Notes: a model not told the origin generated them from the sequence alone. A stretch of 64,000 nt of DNA from Mycolicibacterium moriokaense (GCF_010726085.1 NZ_AP022560.1:4898001-4962000), one strand, 5' to 3'. Counted from the first letter of the stretch, positions 33,627 through 43,485 are shown. Translations and numbers: made by a program.

Positions 33627-34265
33627 TCACCCGGGCGGCGATTGAACGGGCCTGGTGTCGGTCGGCCCTAGCCATCTCCAGCTTTGATCGGTCCACGGCG
33701 CCGACAACCAGGTCTTCGTCGGCTCGATGACGAACTTCATCGGACCGCGCTCACAGAATGTGCGATTGTCCGGCGTGACGGCGCATTTCGTGCCCTCATG
33801 CTGGATGAAGCTGCGCGGCGGCAACGGCTTCTCCGCCCGCGTTGCGGGGAATCTGACCGCCATCGACCAGTCGTAGTGCACGGCCCGATCCCCGTTGATC
33901 CATCCGATATGGCTCACTCCGGCAGGTGCTCCGGGTATGTATCCGGTGCATCCGAAGTTGCCGCGGCCCCAGATGCCGCAGTTCTGTCCTGTCGGTGCGA
34001 CAAACCACACGCCTCCGGGAAGAGCGAAAGTGTTTGCATCCAGCTGCTGGTAGTACCGAATATCTGGCCACGGGCTGGGCTCTTCTGGCGGTGGCGGCGG
34101 AGGCGCGGGTGCCGCGGGGTCCGCGTGAGCCGTTGGAACGGTACCCACAGCCAGTGTCACCGTTAGCGCGGCCGCCATGACAAACGCACACCGGACCGCT
34201 TGAGATATGACTGACGCGGCCGTCGGAATTGATTCTCGGCAATGCCTTTGGCGTTGGTCGGACAT
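33627..34265 (-). CDS. Secreted protein of unknown function, last gene of mce operon tail
   Basis: A 212-residue protein with a long signal sequence ending AHADP, a Pro-rich linker, then a Cys- and Trp-containing domain (NCGIWGRGNFGCTGYIPG, KCAV...TFCERG) likely held by disulfides. Resembles secreted mycobacterial proteins of unknown role. ATG 34265 has AAGGA 7 nt upstream; an ATG at 34307 is an alternative. Follows the preceding gene by 56 nt, so it probably belongs to the same transcript. Confidence 0.75.
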   Translation of the reverse strand: MSDQRQRHCRESIPTAASVISQAVRCAFVMAAALTVTLAVGTVPTAHADPAAPAPPPPPPEEPSPWPDIRYYQQLDANTFALPGGVWFVAPTGQNCGIWGRGNFGCTGYIPGAPAGVSHIGWINGDRAVHYDWSMAVRFPATRAEKPLPPRSFIQHEGTKCAVTPDNRTFCERGPMKFVIEPTKTWLSAPWTDQSWRWLGPTDTRPVQSPPG

Positions 34266-34321
34266 CTGGTCATCCTTCCCGATGCGGACCGCGCGGTAAG
34301 TTTTCATCAGCACCTGCCGCA

Positions 34322-34708
34322 CTAGAAGATGTGCGGCGTGTTGCCGTAACACGTCGCGTTTCCTAGATCGAGGGTGCTCTGGCAGAGCACCTTGCCGTCG
34401 TGAATGATGCGAACGGTGACCCACTTGTTCGGCCGTTCGTTAGGCCGCCAATCCGCTCGAATTTCCGCGCGGTCTATGCCTCCGAGCACCGCTGTATCCA
34501 TCCGCCAGGGCAGCGCGGCTTGCCAGATGAAAGCCCGTTGCAGTGGATCCATATAGACGATGTTCACGCGGTCGATGAAGTTGGAGACGACTTCGTACGT
34601 CACCACATCATCGGTCGCCTGCGCGCACGGCGTGGCGGGCATGGAACCGAACGCCGCGAGGAACGCTGCGGCCACGAAGCTCAGGACTTGCCGGCGGATC
34701 GGGATCAT
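34322..34708 (-). CDS. Small secreted MmpS-like protein
   Basis: A 128-residue protein with an N-terminal hydrophobic signal/anchor and a compact domain: VVTYEVVS, IVYMDP, ALPWRMDT and two Cys late in the chain (VLCQS, ATCYG). The order of these motifs resembles the soluble domain of MmpS proteins, which partner MmpL lipid transporters; no mmpL is nearby. ATGA overlap with the upstream gene. Confidence 0.6.
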   Translation of the reverse strand: MIPIRRQVLSFVAAAFLAAFGSMPATPCAQATDDVVTYEVVSNFIDRVNIVYMDPLQRAFIWQAALPWRMDTAVLGGIDRAEIRADWRPNERPNKWVTVRIIHDGKVLCQSTLDLGNATCYGNTPHIF

Positions 34709-35175
34709 GGTCCGACCAGCACTACGGTCGCGAGGTTCTTCCCAGTGCTCTCGTTCCACAGCATGCTCACGCCGAACTTCGTGTATGCGCAGTCGGGGAT
34801 GGCCTGGTATCCCTGCAGGAGAACGCTTCTGATGGAATCACCGGTGTTTGGGGCGGCACCGTACAGTGAAATCGCCTTCCCGCCTGCTACGCCGAGATCG
34901 TGGATGATCGGCAGGGGGTCGGCCACGGGTACATGTCTCGCTGTGTGATTGAGGTAGACATCGCTTGACCGATTGACGATCTCTGCGGCTTCCTCGACGA
35001 CGGGGTCATATTCCAACTGGCCACATGTCGATGATCCGCGAACCTGTTCGACGGCCCCTTGCAGGCTCGGGGCAGGATCAGCTGTTGCCGGACAGGCCAA
35101 CACGACGGTTGCCGTCAGGGTCGCCGACGCTGCGGCGATAATTCTCGGGCTCCGAATAGGTTTCACGTCATCCAC
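34705..35175 (-). CDS. Secreted protein of unknown function, possibly a divergent CAP/SCP-like domain
   Basis: A 156-residue protein with a signal peptide ending ATADP. The mature part has two Cys and a pattern (VNRSSDVYLNH, PIIHDLG, GYQAIPDC, YTKFGVSML) loosely like CAP-superfamily domains, but the diagnostic motifs are not clear. GTG start 3 nt after the upstream stop. Lies in the mce operon tail. Confidence 0.6.
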   Translation of the reverse strand: MDDVKPIRSPRIIAAASATLTATVVLACPATADPAPSLQGAVEQVRGSSTCGQLEYDPVVEEAAEIVNRSSDVYLNHTARHVPVADPLPIIHDLGVAGGKAISLYGAAPNTGDSIRSVLLQGYQAIPDCAYTKFGVSMLWNESTGKNLATVVLVGP

Positions 35176-35178
35176 CAG

Positions 35179-35859
35179 TCAGTCGCATACGTGTTGGCGC
35201 TCGATCTTGCTGCCGAAGCGCATCATCTGCTGAAACGACGGACCGCTGTGCCAGGCCGGCATGCGCGCCTTGATGCCGTCCCGCACGTTCGACATCTGTT
35301 GCCACAGCCGGTAGAAGCTCTCGCTGCCGTACAGGGGGAAGAACAACCCGCCCAGGTAGTCCTCCCCGATGGTGAACGTCTGGACTCTGGGAGTAATGAA
35401 GTCCAACGAACGGTCGAGGTTGGCTGTTACGGCGTCGGCCTGCTGGGGGATGCTTGGGGCCGTCCAGTCGCCGTTGGCAGTAATCAGGTGCATGTTGAGC
35501 CGCTCGGTCTGCGCGCGTAACTGCTCGAATTGCGAGGTGTACCACTGGCACAACTCTGCTTCAGCAGTGATATCCGCGGGGGTGACCTGATCCCGCCATT
35601 CTTCAAACGGATACGGATACTTCGGCGTCCAATTCGACGGAGTGGGGGTGATCACCGGAAGCAGCGGGGCCGGAGAGTCATCGTTTCTGATCGGATCGGC
35701 GAATGGCACGTACGTCTCACCCGGCCCAGGGGGAGGCTCCGGCGCCCAGTCGCTCGGGTCAGCGAGAGCAGGACCGGCCAACAGCGCTACCACGGACGCA
35801 GCGACCGCAATGATTGCCGCAATAGCGCCTGCCCGGCGCACATCGCTGCCACACAACAT
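35179..35859 (-). CDS. Secreted protein of unknown function in mce operon tail
   Basis: A 226-residue protein: signal peptide ending ALADP, a Pro-rich segment to about residue 80, then a helical, Trp-rich domain. ATG 35859 has GGAGGG 8 nt upstream. No family recognised. Its place between the Mce-associated protein and two other exported proteins suggests a role at the outer layers of the same import system. Confidence 0.72.
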   Translation of the reverse strand: MLCGSDVRRAGAIAAIIAVAASVVALLAGPALADPSDWAPEPPPGPGETYVPFADPIRNDDSPAPLLPVITPTPSNWTPKYPYPFEEWRDQVTPADITAEAELCQWYTSQFEQLRAQTERLNMHLITANGDWTAPSIPQQADAVTANLDRSLDFITPRVQTFTIGEDYLGGLFFPLYGSESFYRLWQQMSNVRDGIKARMPAWHSGPSFQQMMRFGSKIERQHVCD

Positions 35860-35899
35860 GTTTCGCTCCCTCCAGCGAAGACCGGCCGTCACGACGCGT

Positions 35900-36550
35900 C
35901 TAACCGGAAGGGACCACGGCGTCAATGCCGCCTACATCGGTGATCTGCCAATTCTGGTTACCGTCCATCGTGACGCTGTAGGTCGCTGTCGACTGCAGGC
36001 CTTCGGGTGCTTGAGACGTCTTCGTAAGGACGCTGACGAACGCATCGACGACATAGATTCCGCCGGATTCCGACCGCACCTTTGCCACCAACGGCTTGGC
36101 GGTGGAGTCCCACTTGAGTGGCACCAGAAGCTGTTCCATCGAGTCGGCCGCTTTGGAGAGCTTGTCCTTCAGCTCCGGCGAAGTCCCCTCGACAAGCTTG
36201 GTCTTCCAGGCGCCTAGATCCTGGTAGTTCATCTCAGCGGCGTTGACCGCATAGTCCAGCGCCGCATTCTCGGCGTGTTTGAAGTTCTCCGCCTGCCGGG
36301 CTTGTGCTGCGAGTTCCTGCTCAGCACCCATGTACAGCCATGTCAGGACTCCGACGGCGATGGCCAGGAGCGCGATGACGGCCCCGATGACCAGCGATCG
36401 CACCGACACCGTCGCGGTCGCACGTCGGCTTTCCGCCTTCGGAACGTCCTCGGCTTCTCCGGCTTTCACCTTCGGGGCGCTGCTGGCGCTCTCGTCCAGA
36501 TCGGCGCTTGCGGTTTCTGTGGTCGGCATTTCGGGCTCCTCATCCGTCAT
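35900..36550 (-). CDS. Mce-associated membrane protein
   Basis: A 216-residue protein: acidic cytoplasmic N-terminus (about 1-48), one transmembrane helix (SLVIGAVIALLAIAVGVLTW), and an extracytoplasmic domain of the NTF2-like type found in Mce-associated (Mas) proteins. These stabilise or assist Mce lipid-import complexes. ATG 36550 has AAGGTG 7 nt upstream; starts 25 nt after mceF. Confidence 0.88.
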   Translation of the reverse strand: MTDEEPEMPTTETASADLDESASSAPKVKAGEAEDVPKAESRRATATVSVRSLVIGAVIALLAIAVGVLTWLYMGAEQELAAQARQAENFKHAENAALDYAVNAAEMNYQDLGAWKTKLVEGTSPELKDKLSKAADSMEQLLVPLKWDSTAKPLVAKVRSESGGIYVVDAFVSVLTKTSQAPEGLQSTATYSVTMDGNQNWQITDVGGIDAVVPSG

Positions 36551-36575
36551 TGTTTGGCACCTTTCGGCAGCTGGA

Positions 36576-37532
36576 TCACGGCGGCGGGATGGTGACGTGC
36601 AATGTGATTGCACCATCCTCGGGTACTGCGGCCAGCATGCTCGACAAGATCCGACCCGAGTCGAAGTTCATCAGCGATCCCGCGATGCCGCTCATCTTCG
36701 GCAACAGCGCCTCGGTGATGACCTTGAGATCCGGTGCGCGATCATCCAGGAACGTTTGAATGCGTCCCAAGAAGGTTTGGAGCAACTGCAAATTGTGCGG
36801 GTTGTTGTCCCGGACCAGGTCCATCGCGACGTCATACATGTGGTGCAGTCGGGGCCCGAGTAGACGCAGGTCCGGCACCAAACTGGCCAAGGTGGGGCCG
36901 AGCCAGTCGGCGTTCTCCAGAAGTGTCTGCATGTTGGCGAGAGTGAGCTGCCCGCGGCCATTCATGTCCGATGTGGCGTTTCGCAGCAGCACGCTCGTGC
37001 GGCGCAGATTGGTCAAGACGACGTCTGGATCCGGAAGCGCGGCATCCGCTTCCCCGACGATCTGCTTGAGTTGCCCCGGGTCCATCTGCCGCAACACGCG
37101 CACGACGCTGGTTGCCAACTCCGAAATCGACGGGGGCTGCTGAATGACTTCGGTCGCAATCCGCTGACCGCTTTGCAGCATCGGACCGGCCGAATTCTGC
37201 GGGAACAGGGCGATATAGGTTTCGCCGAGCGCGGACAGGTTCTCCAGTCGAACAAAGGTGTCGACGGGAACTCTATGGTCGCCTTCGACGTAGAAGTCGA
37301 CGGTGGCGCGATCAACGTTCGCATCGATGCGAGTGACCTTGCCCACCGGGACCCCGCGCAGGAGAACCCTGGAGTCGACGACCAGCCCGTTGATGTCGGG
37401 CACGTCCATGGAGAGGTCGATGCGGTCGGAAGGTGGGCTGATCCGGATTCCCAGTGCCGCGACATACGCAATGCCGAACACGATGATCGCCGCAAAGACG
37501 CCGAACGACAGCAACACTCGCACCAGTCTCAT
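36576..37532 (-). CDS. mceF: MCE family protein, MceF position
   Basis: A 318-residue protein: one N-terminal transmembrane helix, the MCE domain (about 35-115, with VLLRGVPVGKVTRI and ALGETYIALFP), then a helical region. The six MCE proteins of an operon form a tube that carries lipids or sterols from the outer membrane to the YrbE permease. It is shorter than many MceF proteins, lacking a long Pro-rich tail. ATGA overlap with mceE. Confidence 0.93.
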   Translation of the reverse strand: MRLVRVLLSFGVFAAIIVFGIAYVAALGIRISPPSDRIDLSMDVPDINGLVVDSRVLLRGVPVGKVTRIDANVDRATVDFYVEGDHRVPVDTFVRLENLSALGETYIALFPQNSAGPMLQSGQRIATEVIQQPPSISELATSVVRVLRQMDPGQLKQIVGEADAALPDPDVVLTNLRRTSVLLRNATSDMNGRGQLTLANMQTLLENADWLGPTLASLVPDLRLLGPRLHHMYDVAMDLVRDNNPHNLQLLQTFLGRIQTFLDDRAPDLKVITEALLPKMSGIAGSLMNFDSGRILSSMLAAVPEDGAITLHVTIPPP

Positions 37533-38512
37533 GGCATCGCTCCCAGCATTCGGAGCACATCCTCGACGTTGCCTGACATTTCGCGGCCGTCAGGTCCGAC
37601 GATCGAGGTGATGTTGATCGCGGGATACTTGTCGACCGGCAGGAACAGGTCGGTCCACAGCTTGCGCCACCTCGGGATCTCGTCCTCGACGGCCCACTTG
37701 CTGTGCTGGATGGCCTCCATCGTCGTCCCGAGCGATTCCAGCAGGGGAACCAGCCAATAGCCACCGCTGTAGATGCTGCCGATGGACGGCAGCAGAATTC
37801 CGACGTAGGAGGCGACTTCGGTGCCCCGGTCGAAGCCCAACATGCCTGCGGGTGAGAACCAGTGCTGGAATTTCGGCAGCTTCGCGTACATGACATCGCC
37901 GGTGCCGGCGACCCCTTCGAGCCACTTGTCCACGACATCGAGGTTGGTCGACAGATCCGATAGGTCGACGGCGACGCGGCTCGCCAATTCCCGGATCTCG
38001 GCCTCGGGTGGATTCAGGTTGTTGATGCGAATCACCGAGTTCTGGGCACGCTGGATCGAGCCGCTCGCAACGAAATTCGCGAGGTTGGCGATGGTGTCTT
38101 CGAGCTGGGGCGGCGATGTTGTTTGCACGAGCGGGACTCGGCCGCCCGGCATCAGGGGCGGTGCGGAGACGTTCGCATCGGGTTCGAGTGCCACGTAGAT
38201 GTCACCGAGCACTGTGGCTTGCTGCAGCGTCGCATGAACGTTTGACGGCACCTCGACACCGGAGGCGATGCGTGAGGTCACGTTCGCGTGGCCGTCGGCG
38301 ATGTTGATACCGGTGACCACGCCGACGTCGGTGCCGTCGAGCACCACCTTCGCGCGGTCGGGCAAGTTGAGGACGTTGGCGAACTCGAGCACGATGTCGT
38401 AGCCGTCGCGGTAGGCATTGCCGGGTTGGGGTAACGAGTTGACCGTGATCGACGCGCATGACGAGATAAGCGCGGCACATGCGAGCAACGCCGCCGCGAT
38501 CCGCCGGCTCAT
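37529..38512 (-). CDS. mceE: MCE family lipoprotein, MceE (LprK-like) position
   Basis: A 327-residue protein with a lipoprotein signal, lipobox ISSC (Cys19), then an MCE domain (VVLDGTDVGVVTGI, LGDIYVALEP). MceE is the lipid-anchored member in mycobacterial mce operons. ATGA overlap with mceD and mceF. Confidence 0.93.
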   Translation of the reverse strand: MSRRIAAALLACAALISSCASITVNSLPQPGNAYRDGYDIVLEFANVLNLPDRAKVVLDGTDVGVVTGINIADGHANVTSRIASGVEVPSNVHATLQQATVLGDIYVALEPDANVSAPPLMPGGRVPLVQTTSPPQLEDTIANLANFVASGSIQRAQNSVIRINNLNPPEAEIRELASRVAVDLSDLSTNLDVVDKWLEGVAGTGDVMYAKLPKFQHWFSPAGMLGFDRGTEVASYVGILLPSIGSIYSGGYWLVPLLESLGTTMEAIQHSKWAVEDEIPRWRKLWTDLFLPVDKYPAINITSIVGPDGREMSGNVEDVLRMLGAMP

Positions 38513-39606
38513 CGGTGCGCCGCCTGCATGAGCACGTACTGCAACAGCGCAACGTCAACGGCGTAGGGCTGGCCGGCCACGTCAGCGCAACTGCCGGGCA
38601 TCACGGTGTTCATGAATCCGCACTGGGCCAGTCCGTCGTGTGTCGGGATCCGGTACATCGGCGGCCGCCACGCAATGGTGAACTGCTGCTTGTTGAAATG
38701 GTTGGCGGCGGTGTTGATCCACCACGGCACGGGATTGAACAAGTCGGCGAGCGCGTTCGAATGCGGAGTGATTTTCCGCAACGCCATGGACACCGAATCG
38801 AGCGTCAGCTGAGTCTCGTCGCCCATGTTGTTCTCGAGGTCCGCGACCAGCGTGACCAGCTCCGGGAAGACGTCGGTGAACCGTGCTCCCCCATCGAACG
38901 CCGAGTTGACGTCGGGAGTGGTCTCCACGGCATCGAGCAGGATCTGCTTCATCGGACCCCTGATCTCGGTCAAGGTGGTCGTCAGGTCCGACAGGTTGGC
39001 AACGACGGAAGCCATGTCACTGATCGCCTCATCCGGACTGTCGAGCAAGGCAGAAGAAGTCGACAGCAGTCGGTTCACGCCTGCACCGTTGTCGTGGAGC
39101 GATCGCGCCAGGCCGTCGATCGTGCCCGCGACGTTGCTCGAGTCTTCTGGCGAGATCGAGTTGACGAATTCGGTGGCCGACCCGATCACCTCCGACAGCG
39201 ACTTCGGAGTGACGCTGTGGTTCAGCGGAATGCAGTGTCCAGGAGCCAATTTAGGCCCGGACTCGTAGTTCCCGACCAGCTCCAACGCCCGATCGGCGAG
39301 GATCGAGGTCGACCTCGTTATCGCCTTGACGTCCGCAGGCAACGGGTTGTCGGCGGCCACCGAGAATTCGACCTGCACGTCGGTGGTTCTGTCGGAGATT
39401 CTGGTCACCTCGCCGATGCGGTAACCCATCTGGGTAACCGGGTTGCCGACGTAGAGGCCGATGCTGTCGGACATGATCGCGCAGTAGCCGACCGCCTGCT
39501 TCTGCCTCGCCGGTGCGGCACAACCGAGTCCGGTGCCAGCGATCGTCATCGCGATACACCCGGCGGCGACAGACCGAAACCAGGTGCTATTGCGTGACGT
39601 TCTCAT
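38509..39606 (-). CDS. mceD: MCE family protein, MceD position
   Basis: A 365-residue protein. The N-terminal hydrophobic stretch ends GTGLGC-AAP (Cys29), an imperfect lipobox (Gly at -3), so it may or may not be lipidated. MCE domain with VTQMGYRIGEVTRI and ADRALELVG. ATG 39606 overlaps the mceC stop by one base (TGATG); the frame open further upstream is inside mceC. Confidence 0.92.
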   Translation of the reverse strand: MRTSRNSTWFRSVAAGCIAMTIAGTGLGCAAPARQKQAVGYCAIMSDSIGLYVGNPVTQMGYRIGEVTRISDRTTDVQVEFSVAADNPLPADVKAITRSTSILADRALELVGNYESGPKLAPGHCIPLNHSVTPKSLSEVIGSATEFVNSISPEDSSNVAGTIDGLARSLHDNGAGVNRLLSTSSALLDSPDEAISDMASVVANLSDLTTTLTEIRGPMKQILLDAVETTPDVNSAFDGGARFTDVFPELVTLVADLENNMGDETQLTLDSVSMALRKITPHSNALADLFNPVPWWINTAANHFNKQQFTIAWRPPMYRIPTHDGLAQCGFMNTVMPGSCADVAGQPYAVDVALLQYVLMQAAHR

Positions 39607-40565
39607 CAGCACGGACTCCCCGGCATCGGAAAGCACAGGTCCGTCGCCAGCAGCTCGGGACGCGCATTCTGCGCATCGAGCACGCGATCAAGTTTATTGC
39701 GCACCTTCCGCAGACTGCGGACGACGAGCCCGCTGCGGTCCGCCCACGAACGAAATGTCTGCTGCCAGTTGCGCATCTTCTCGATGAATCTCTGGCGATG
39801 CTTGTCGTAGAACGGCCCAAGCGGAAGGAGCGAGTCGCCCACCTCGCCCAGCGCCTGTAGCGCTCCGGCGAATCCTTCGCCGTAGATCACGAGTGTCTGC
39901 TCGAGGATGGCGACTTTCGAAATGAGGACCTTGAGCCCGTCCTTGTAGTTGGCCAAGCTCTCGATGTACTCGTCAGACAGGTTGAGAATCGCCGAGATCT
40001 GTCCGCGCTGACGGTCCAATGTCTCGACGAGGCTGTTGCCTGCTTTGATGACGGCCGACACCGTTTCCGTGTTGGTGCCGGCGAGGCCCCGCTCGATCTC
40101 GTCGATCGATTCGCGGATCGGCTTCGGTGCCACCTGATCGGTGATCTTCGTGGCATCCGTCAGCGTCTGCACGAGGTTGTACGGCATCGTGACCCGTTCT
40201 ACGGGGATCACCCGGTTGCCGAGCGGGCTGTCGCCCAAGGACGTGATGTTCACGTAGTAGCCGCCGACGACGGTGAGCATGCGGACGTCGACCTGTGACT
40301 GATCCCCCACGAAGGCGGCGGCGTCCACGCTTGTGTCCACCTTCACGCGAGTCGGCTCTTTGGAAAGCGACTTCACCTTTCCGACGTCGATCCCGGCAAT
40401 GCGGACCGAATCTCCTGGGCGCACCGACGATGCGTCGGTGGTGTAGAAGGAAACGGTCTGCCGTCCGGGGGGACTGATGTACAGCATCGCCACGATGACG
40501 GCCACGGCAGTGAGGACGGCCAATGCCACCACCCCGTAGGCCGTCGGGTTTCGCAACACCTTCAC
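39606..40565 (-). CDS. mceC: MCE family protein, MceC position
   Basis: A 319-residue protein: N-terminal helix (VALAVLTAVAVIVAMLYI), MCE domain with RIAGIDVGKVKSL and VVGGYYVNI, helical C-terminus. The GTG at 40565 (VKVLRNPTAYG) is chosen because it overlaps the mceB stop (GTGA), matching the other junctions in the operon. Confidence 0.92.
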   Translation of the reverse strand: MKVLRNPTAYGVVALAVLTAVAVIVAMLYISPPGRQTVSFYTTDASSVRPGDSVRIAGIDVGKVKSLSKEPTRVKVDTSVDAAAFVGDQSQVDVRMLTVVGGYYVNITSLGDSPLGNRVIPVERVTMPYNLVQTLTDATKITDQVAPKPIRESIDEIERGLAGTNTETVSAVIKAGNSLVETLDRQRGQISAILNLSDEYIESLANYKDGLKVLISKVAILEQTLVIYGEGFAGALQALGEVGDSLLPLGPFYDKHRQRFIEKMRNWQQTFRSWADRSGLVVRSLRKVRNKLDRVLDAQNARPELLATDLCFPMPGSPC

Positions 40566-41566
40566 GAGTTGCACAGGACCACCTTCTGACCGTTGAGGAG
40601 AACGTCCATCATCGGCGGCAGCTGGGCGGGTCCGCGTGAGCACGTGAGCGGCTCCCCTTCGGCAACGGCTGGCGACTCGATGCCCTCCCAGATGACAGGA
40701 AACCGTTTGAACGCCTCAATGGCGTTGTCCAGGTTCGTGAACGCCTTGTCCAGGGCCGTGTCGAGATCGACGCCGGGCTTCAACCCGAACGCGCGCATCA
40801 GCCGCGCCACCGGAAGCGCAAAGCCCGGTCCATAGAGATCCGACTTCCGAAACTCATCCATAATCGAAAGTGCTTGATCCAATGGTCGATTGACCCAGTC
40901 AATGACCTGAACCAACTTCTGCGAATTGCCACCCATCTCCGCAGCGACCGCATCCAGATTGTGCATCAACGTGGCCACAACCTGCTGACGATCCGACACG
41001 AACCGAGTGAGCGTTCGGATGCTGTCGAGCATGGGACCCAACCCGCTTCCGTCCCCCGCGAGGTATGCGGCCGCATTGGAGGTGAACGTGTTGATCTCGT
41101 CGGGACTCAGGGTGGCAAGGACCGGTTGCAGGCCATTGAACAAGGTGGTGATGTCCAGCGACGGTTGCGTCATAGCCGTCGGCACGTGTGTCACGACCTG
41201 TGCCGTCGGATCGTCTTCCGCCGGGTCGACCACGTCGACGTAACGCAGACCCGTCAGCGCCTGGTACTTGACGGCCAATCTCGTCTTCGGGGTCACCGCG
41301 AATCGCTTGTCGAGCGTGAAGCCGACCCTTGCCAGGCTCTGCCCGGATTCCCGTACCAGCTCGATCGACTTGACCTTGCCGACGCGTACGCCCATCACCC
41401 GCACATCAGCGTCGAGGTGAAGACCCGATACGTCCGTGAAAGCAGCCGTATAGTCCCGCGTTTCGCCCGAAACCGGCTGAAGCATCACGTTCGCCAACAG
41501 AATGAAGAGCACCAGCGCGGCGGCTGCGCTGAGCCCGAATCGCCAAAGATCGCCGATGTGCTTCAT
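40562..41566 (-). CDS. mceB: MCE family protein, MceB position
   Basis: A 334-residue protein: N-terminal helix, MCE domain with DVRVMGVRVGKVKSIELV and ALTGLRYVDVV, then a helical region ending in a Cys pair typical of MceB (LTCSRG, VVLCNS). ATGA overlaps at both ends. Confidence 0.93.
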   Translation of the reverse strand: MKHIGDLWRFGLSAAAALVLFILLANVMLQPVSGETRDYTAAFTDVSGLHLDADVRVMGVRVGKVKSIELVRESGQSLARVGFTLDKRFAVTPKTRLAVKYQALTGLRYVDVVDPAEDDPTAQVVTHVPTAMTQPSLDITTLFNGLQPVLATLSPDEINTFTSNAAAYLAGDGSGLGPMLDSIRTLTRFVSDRQQVVATLMHNLDAVAAEMGGNSQKLVQVIDWVNRPLDQALSIMDEFRKSDLYGPGFALPVARLMRAFGLKPGVDLDTALDKAFTNLDNAIEAFKRFPVIWEGIESPAVAEGEPLTCSRGPAQLPPMMDVLLNGQKVVLCNS

Positions 41567-42618
41567 GGCGTGGCTCCCATCACGGCCAGTGGGGCCGCGA
41601 CGCCGGGCAGGCTGTCGAGAACGATGTGTACCTGCATCGCCCTCTGCTCGGGTGTGCCGCCGTACATGTTCTCGAAGCGCTGCCGCAGTTCCACCAGGGT
41701 CTGGGAGATGTCCGGCGGTCTGACAAGTCCCGGCACCGTGTCGGAGAGGATCTTCACGATCTCGACCGCGGGGAGAAGGTCGTCGACGTGTGATGACTCC
41801 AGCCGACCCACGGCGGCGAAGAGTCCGAATGCGGCGAGCTCGACGGTGGGCAGATAGTGGTCCTTCCAGAACTGTTCTGTCACTTCACCGCCCGTATGGT
41901 CGAACTCGACCAATCCGGCGCGGTCAAACCTGTCGCCGGCGTCAGTCGCCGCATCCACGAAGCCCGGGAACGCAACGCTGAGGCCGGCCGCATTCCGCAT
42001 CAATTGCGCCGTGCTCACCGTCTGCACGTTGTCGACGGCCTTGGTGACGGTCAACATCGTCTCGATCAAAGGATTCAGCCCGTCGACATACCGCGTGGAT
42101 CGGTCGATGACGCTGACCAACTGCGGGGTGACGACACCATCGGTGATGTCACCCAATCGAGAGAGCAGGGTCTGCAACGTGTAGTTGCCGCGCGTGGCTG
42201 CCTCAATTTGCATACCGTCACGCAGTGGCTGGCCGCCTTGGCCCTTCGAGATGTTGATCCCTGTGACACCAAAGTAGTTAGCGGGACGGAAGTCGATAGT
42301 AAAGGTGTCGGTGAGCCCTGCGGCCGCACTGCTGCGTAGGTCGGCATCGAGACGCACGGCGCCGCCGGGCAAACTCGAGACACTCTTGACCTCCCCCACT
42401 TCGACGCCGTGCATGATCAGGGCCGTGCCCGTGTCGACACCCTGTCCGACGTACGGACTGTCGATCTGTATTGAGATCAGATCCTTTTGCCGGCTCGCGA
42501 AGGGATTGGCGACGACGAGTGCGACTACGGCGGCGATCGTTGCAAAGACGCCAATGCCGACGACGGTGAGGATGCGTGTCTCCTCGTCCGCTGTCTTTCG
42601 CATGAGCACGTCGATCAC
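41563..42618 (-). CDS. mceA: MCE family protein, MceA position
   Basis: A 351-residue first MCE subunit: N-terminal helix (VVGIGVFATIAAVVALVVA), MCE domain with LIMHGVEVGEVKSV and YFGVTGINIS, helical region after it. GTG start directly after the yrbEB stop (TAG-GTG) with AAGGG upstream. Confidence 0.93.
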   Translation of the reverse strand: MIDVLMRKTADEETRILTVVGIGVFATIAAVVALVVANPFASRQKDLISIQIDSPYVGQGVDTGTALIMHGVEVGEVKSVSSLPGGAVRLDADLRSSAAAGLTDTFTIDFRPANYFGVTGINISKGQGGQPLRDGMQIEAATRGNYTLQTLLSRLGDITDGVVTPQLVSVIDRSTRYVDGLNPLIETMLTVTKAVDNVQTVSTAQLMRNAAGLSVAFPGFVDAATDAGDRFDRAGLVEFDHTGGEVTEQFWKDHYLPTVELAAFGLFAAVGRLESSHVDDLLPAVEIVKILSDTVPGLVRPPDISQTLVELRQRFENMYGGTPEQRAMQVHIVLDSLPGVAAPLAVMGATP

Positions 42619-43485
42619 CTAACCCTTGAAGACGAACTCGGGACGGAGTCCCCAAAGGGCAACGGTCAGCAGGAAATCCAGCACCATGATCGCCACGAGG
42701 CTTGCACGGACCGCACGCCCGGACGCCTGGCCCACACCGACCGGGCCACCGGACGCGAAATACCCGTAGTAGCAGTGAATGATCGTCACTGCTGCACAGA
42801 AGACCGCGGCCTTTAACAGCGAATACGCAAGGTCCGTGGGTGACAGGAACTGGACGAAGTAGTGTTCATATGTTCCGCCCGGCTGGTTGAAGAAGATGCG
42901 AATCATCCTGTCGGACACGAAGAAGCTGATGATCAATGTCAGGACGAACCCCGGTACGACGCACAGCATTGCGCCGACGAGCCGGGTACCGACCACGAAC
43001 GGTATCGGCCGCAGCCCCATTGCCTCGGTCGCGTCGATCTCCTCCGAGATCCGCATGGAGCCGATCTCCGCGGTCATCCGACAACCTGCTTGAGCAGAGA
43101 ACGCGATACCCGCGACGAGTGGAGCCATTTCCCGAACGTTCGCGAGACCGCCGACGATGCCGGACAGAGCACCAAACCCGATGATGTTCAACGTCGAGAA
43201 CGCTTCGATCGCGATCGAGGCACCCACCGCCAGACCCAGAATGATCAGGACGCTGATCACACCGCCGTCGACGATCAGCGATCCGCGGCCCCAGGCGAGG
43301 TTGTTCATCACCTGAAAGGTCTGTCGGCGGTACCGGCGAAACACCCATGGGAGCAGCCAGAGCGTCTGCCCGATGAACAATGCCCACTGACCTGCGGTCC
43401 GGAATGGTTCACGCACGACTCGGATCAACGTTTGCGCGAGATTCCACGACCGCGTCGGTGCTGCAACCCGAGATGCCGTCATCAT
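42619..43485 (-). CDS. yrbEB: YrbE family ABC permease, YrbEB position
   Basis: A 288-residue permease of the MlaE/YrbE type: GGLANVREMAPLVAGIAFSAQ and GCRMTAEIGSMRISEEIDA (coupling region with EIDA) are characteristic. With YrbEA it forms the membrane channel of the Mce importer, driven by the MceG ATPase, which is not encoded in this window. ATGA overlap with yrbEA. Confidence 0.95.
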   Translation of the reverse strand: MMTASRVAAPTRSWNLAQTLIRVVREPFRTAGQWALFIGQTLWLLPWVFRRYRRQTFQVMNNLAWGRGSLIVDGGVISVLIILGLAVGASIAIEAFSTLNIIGFGALSGIVGGLANVREMAPLVAGIAFSAQAGCRMTAEIGSMRISEEIDATEAMGLRPIPFVVGTRLVGAMLCVVPGFVLTLIISFFVSDRMIRIFFNQPGGTYEHYFVQFLSPTDLAYSLLKAAVFCAAVTIIHCYYGYFASGGPVGVGQASGRAVRASLVAIMVLDFLLTVALWGLRPEFVFKG

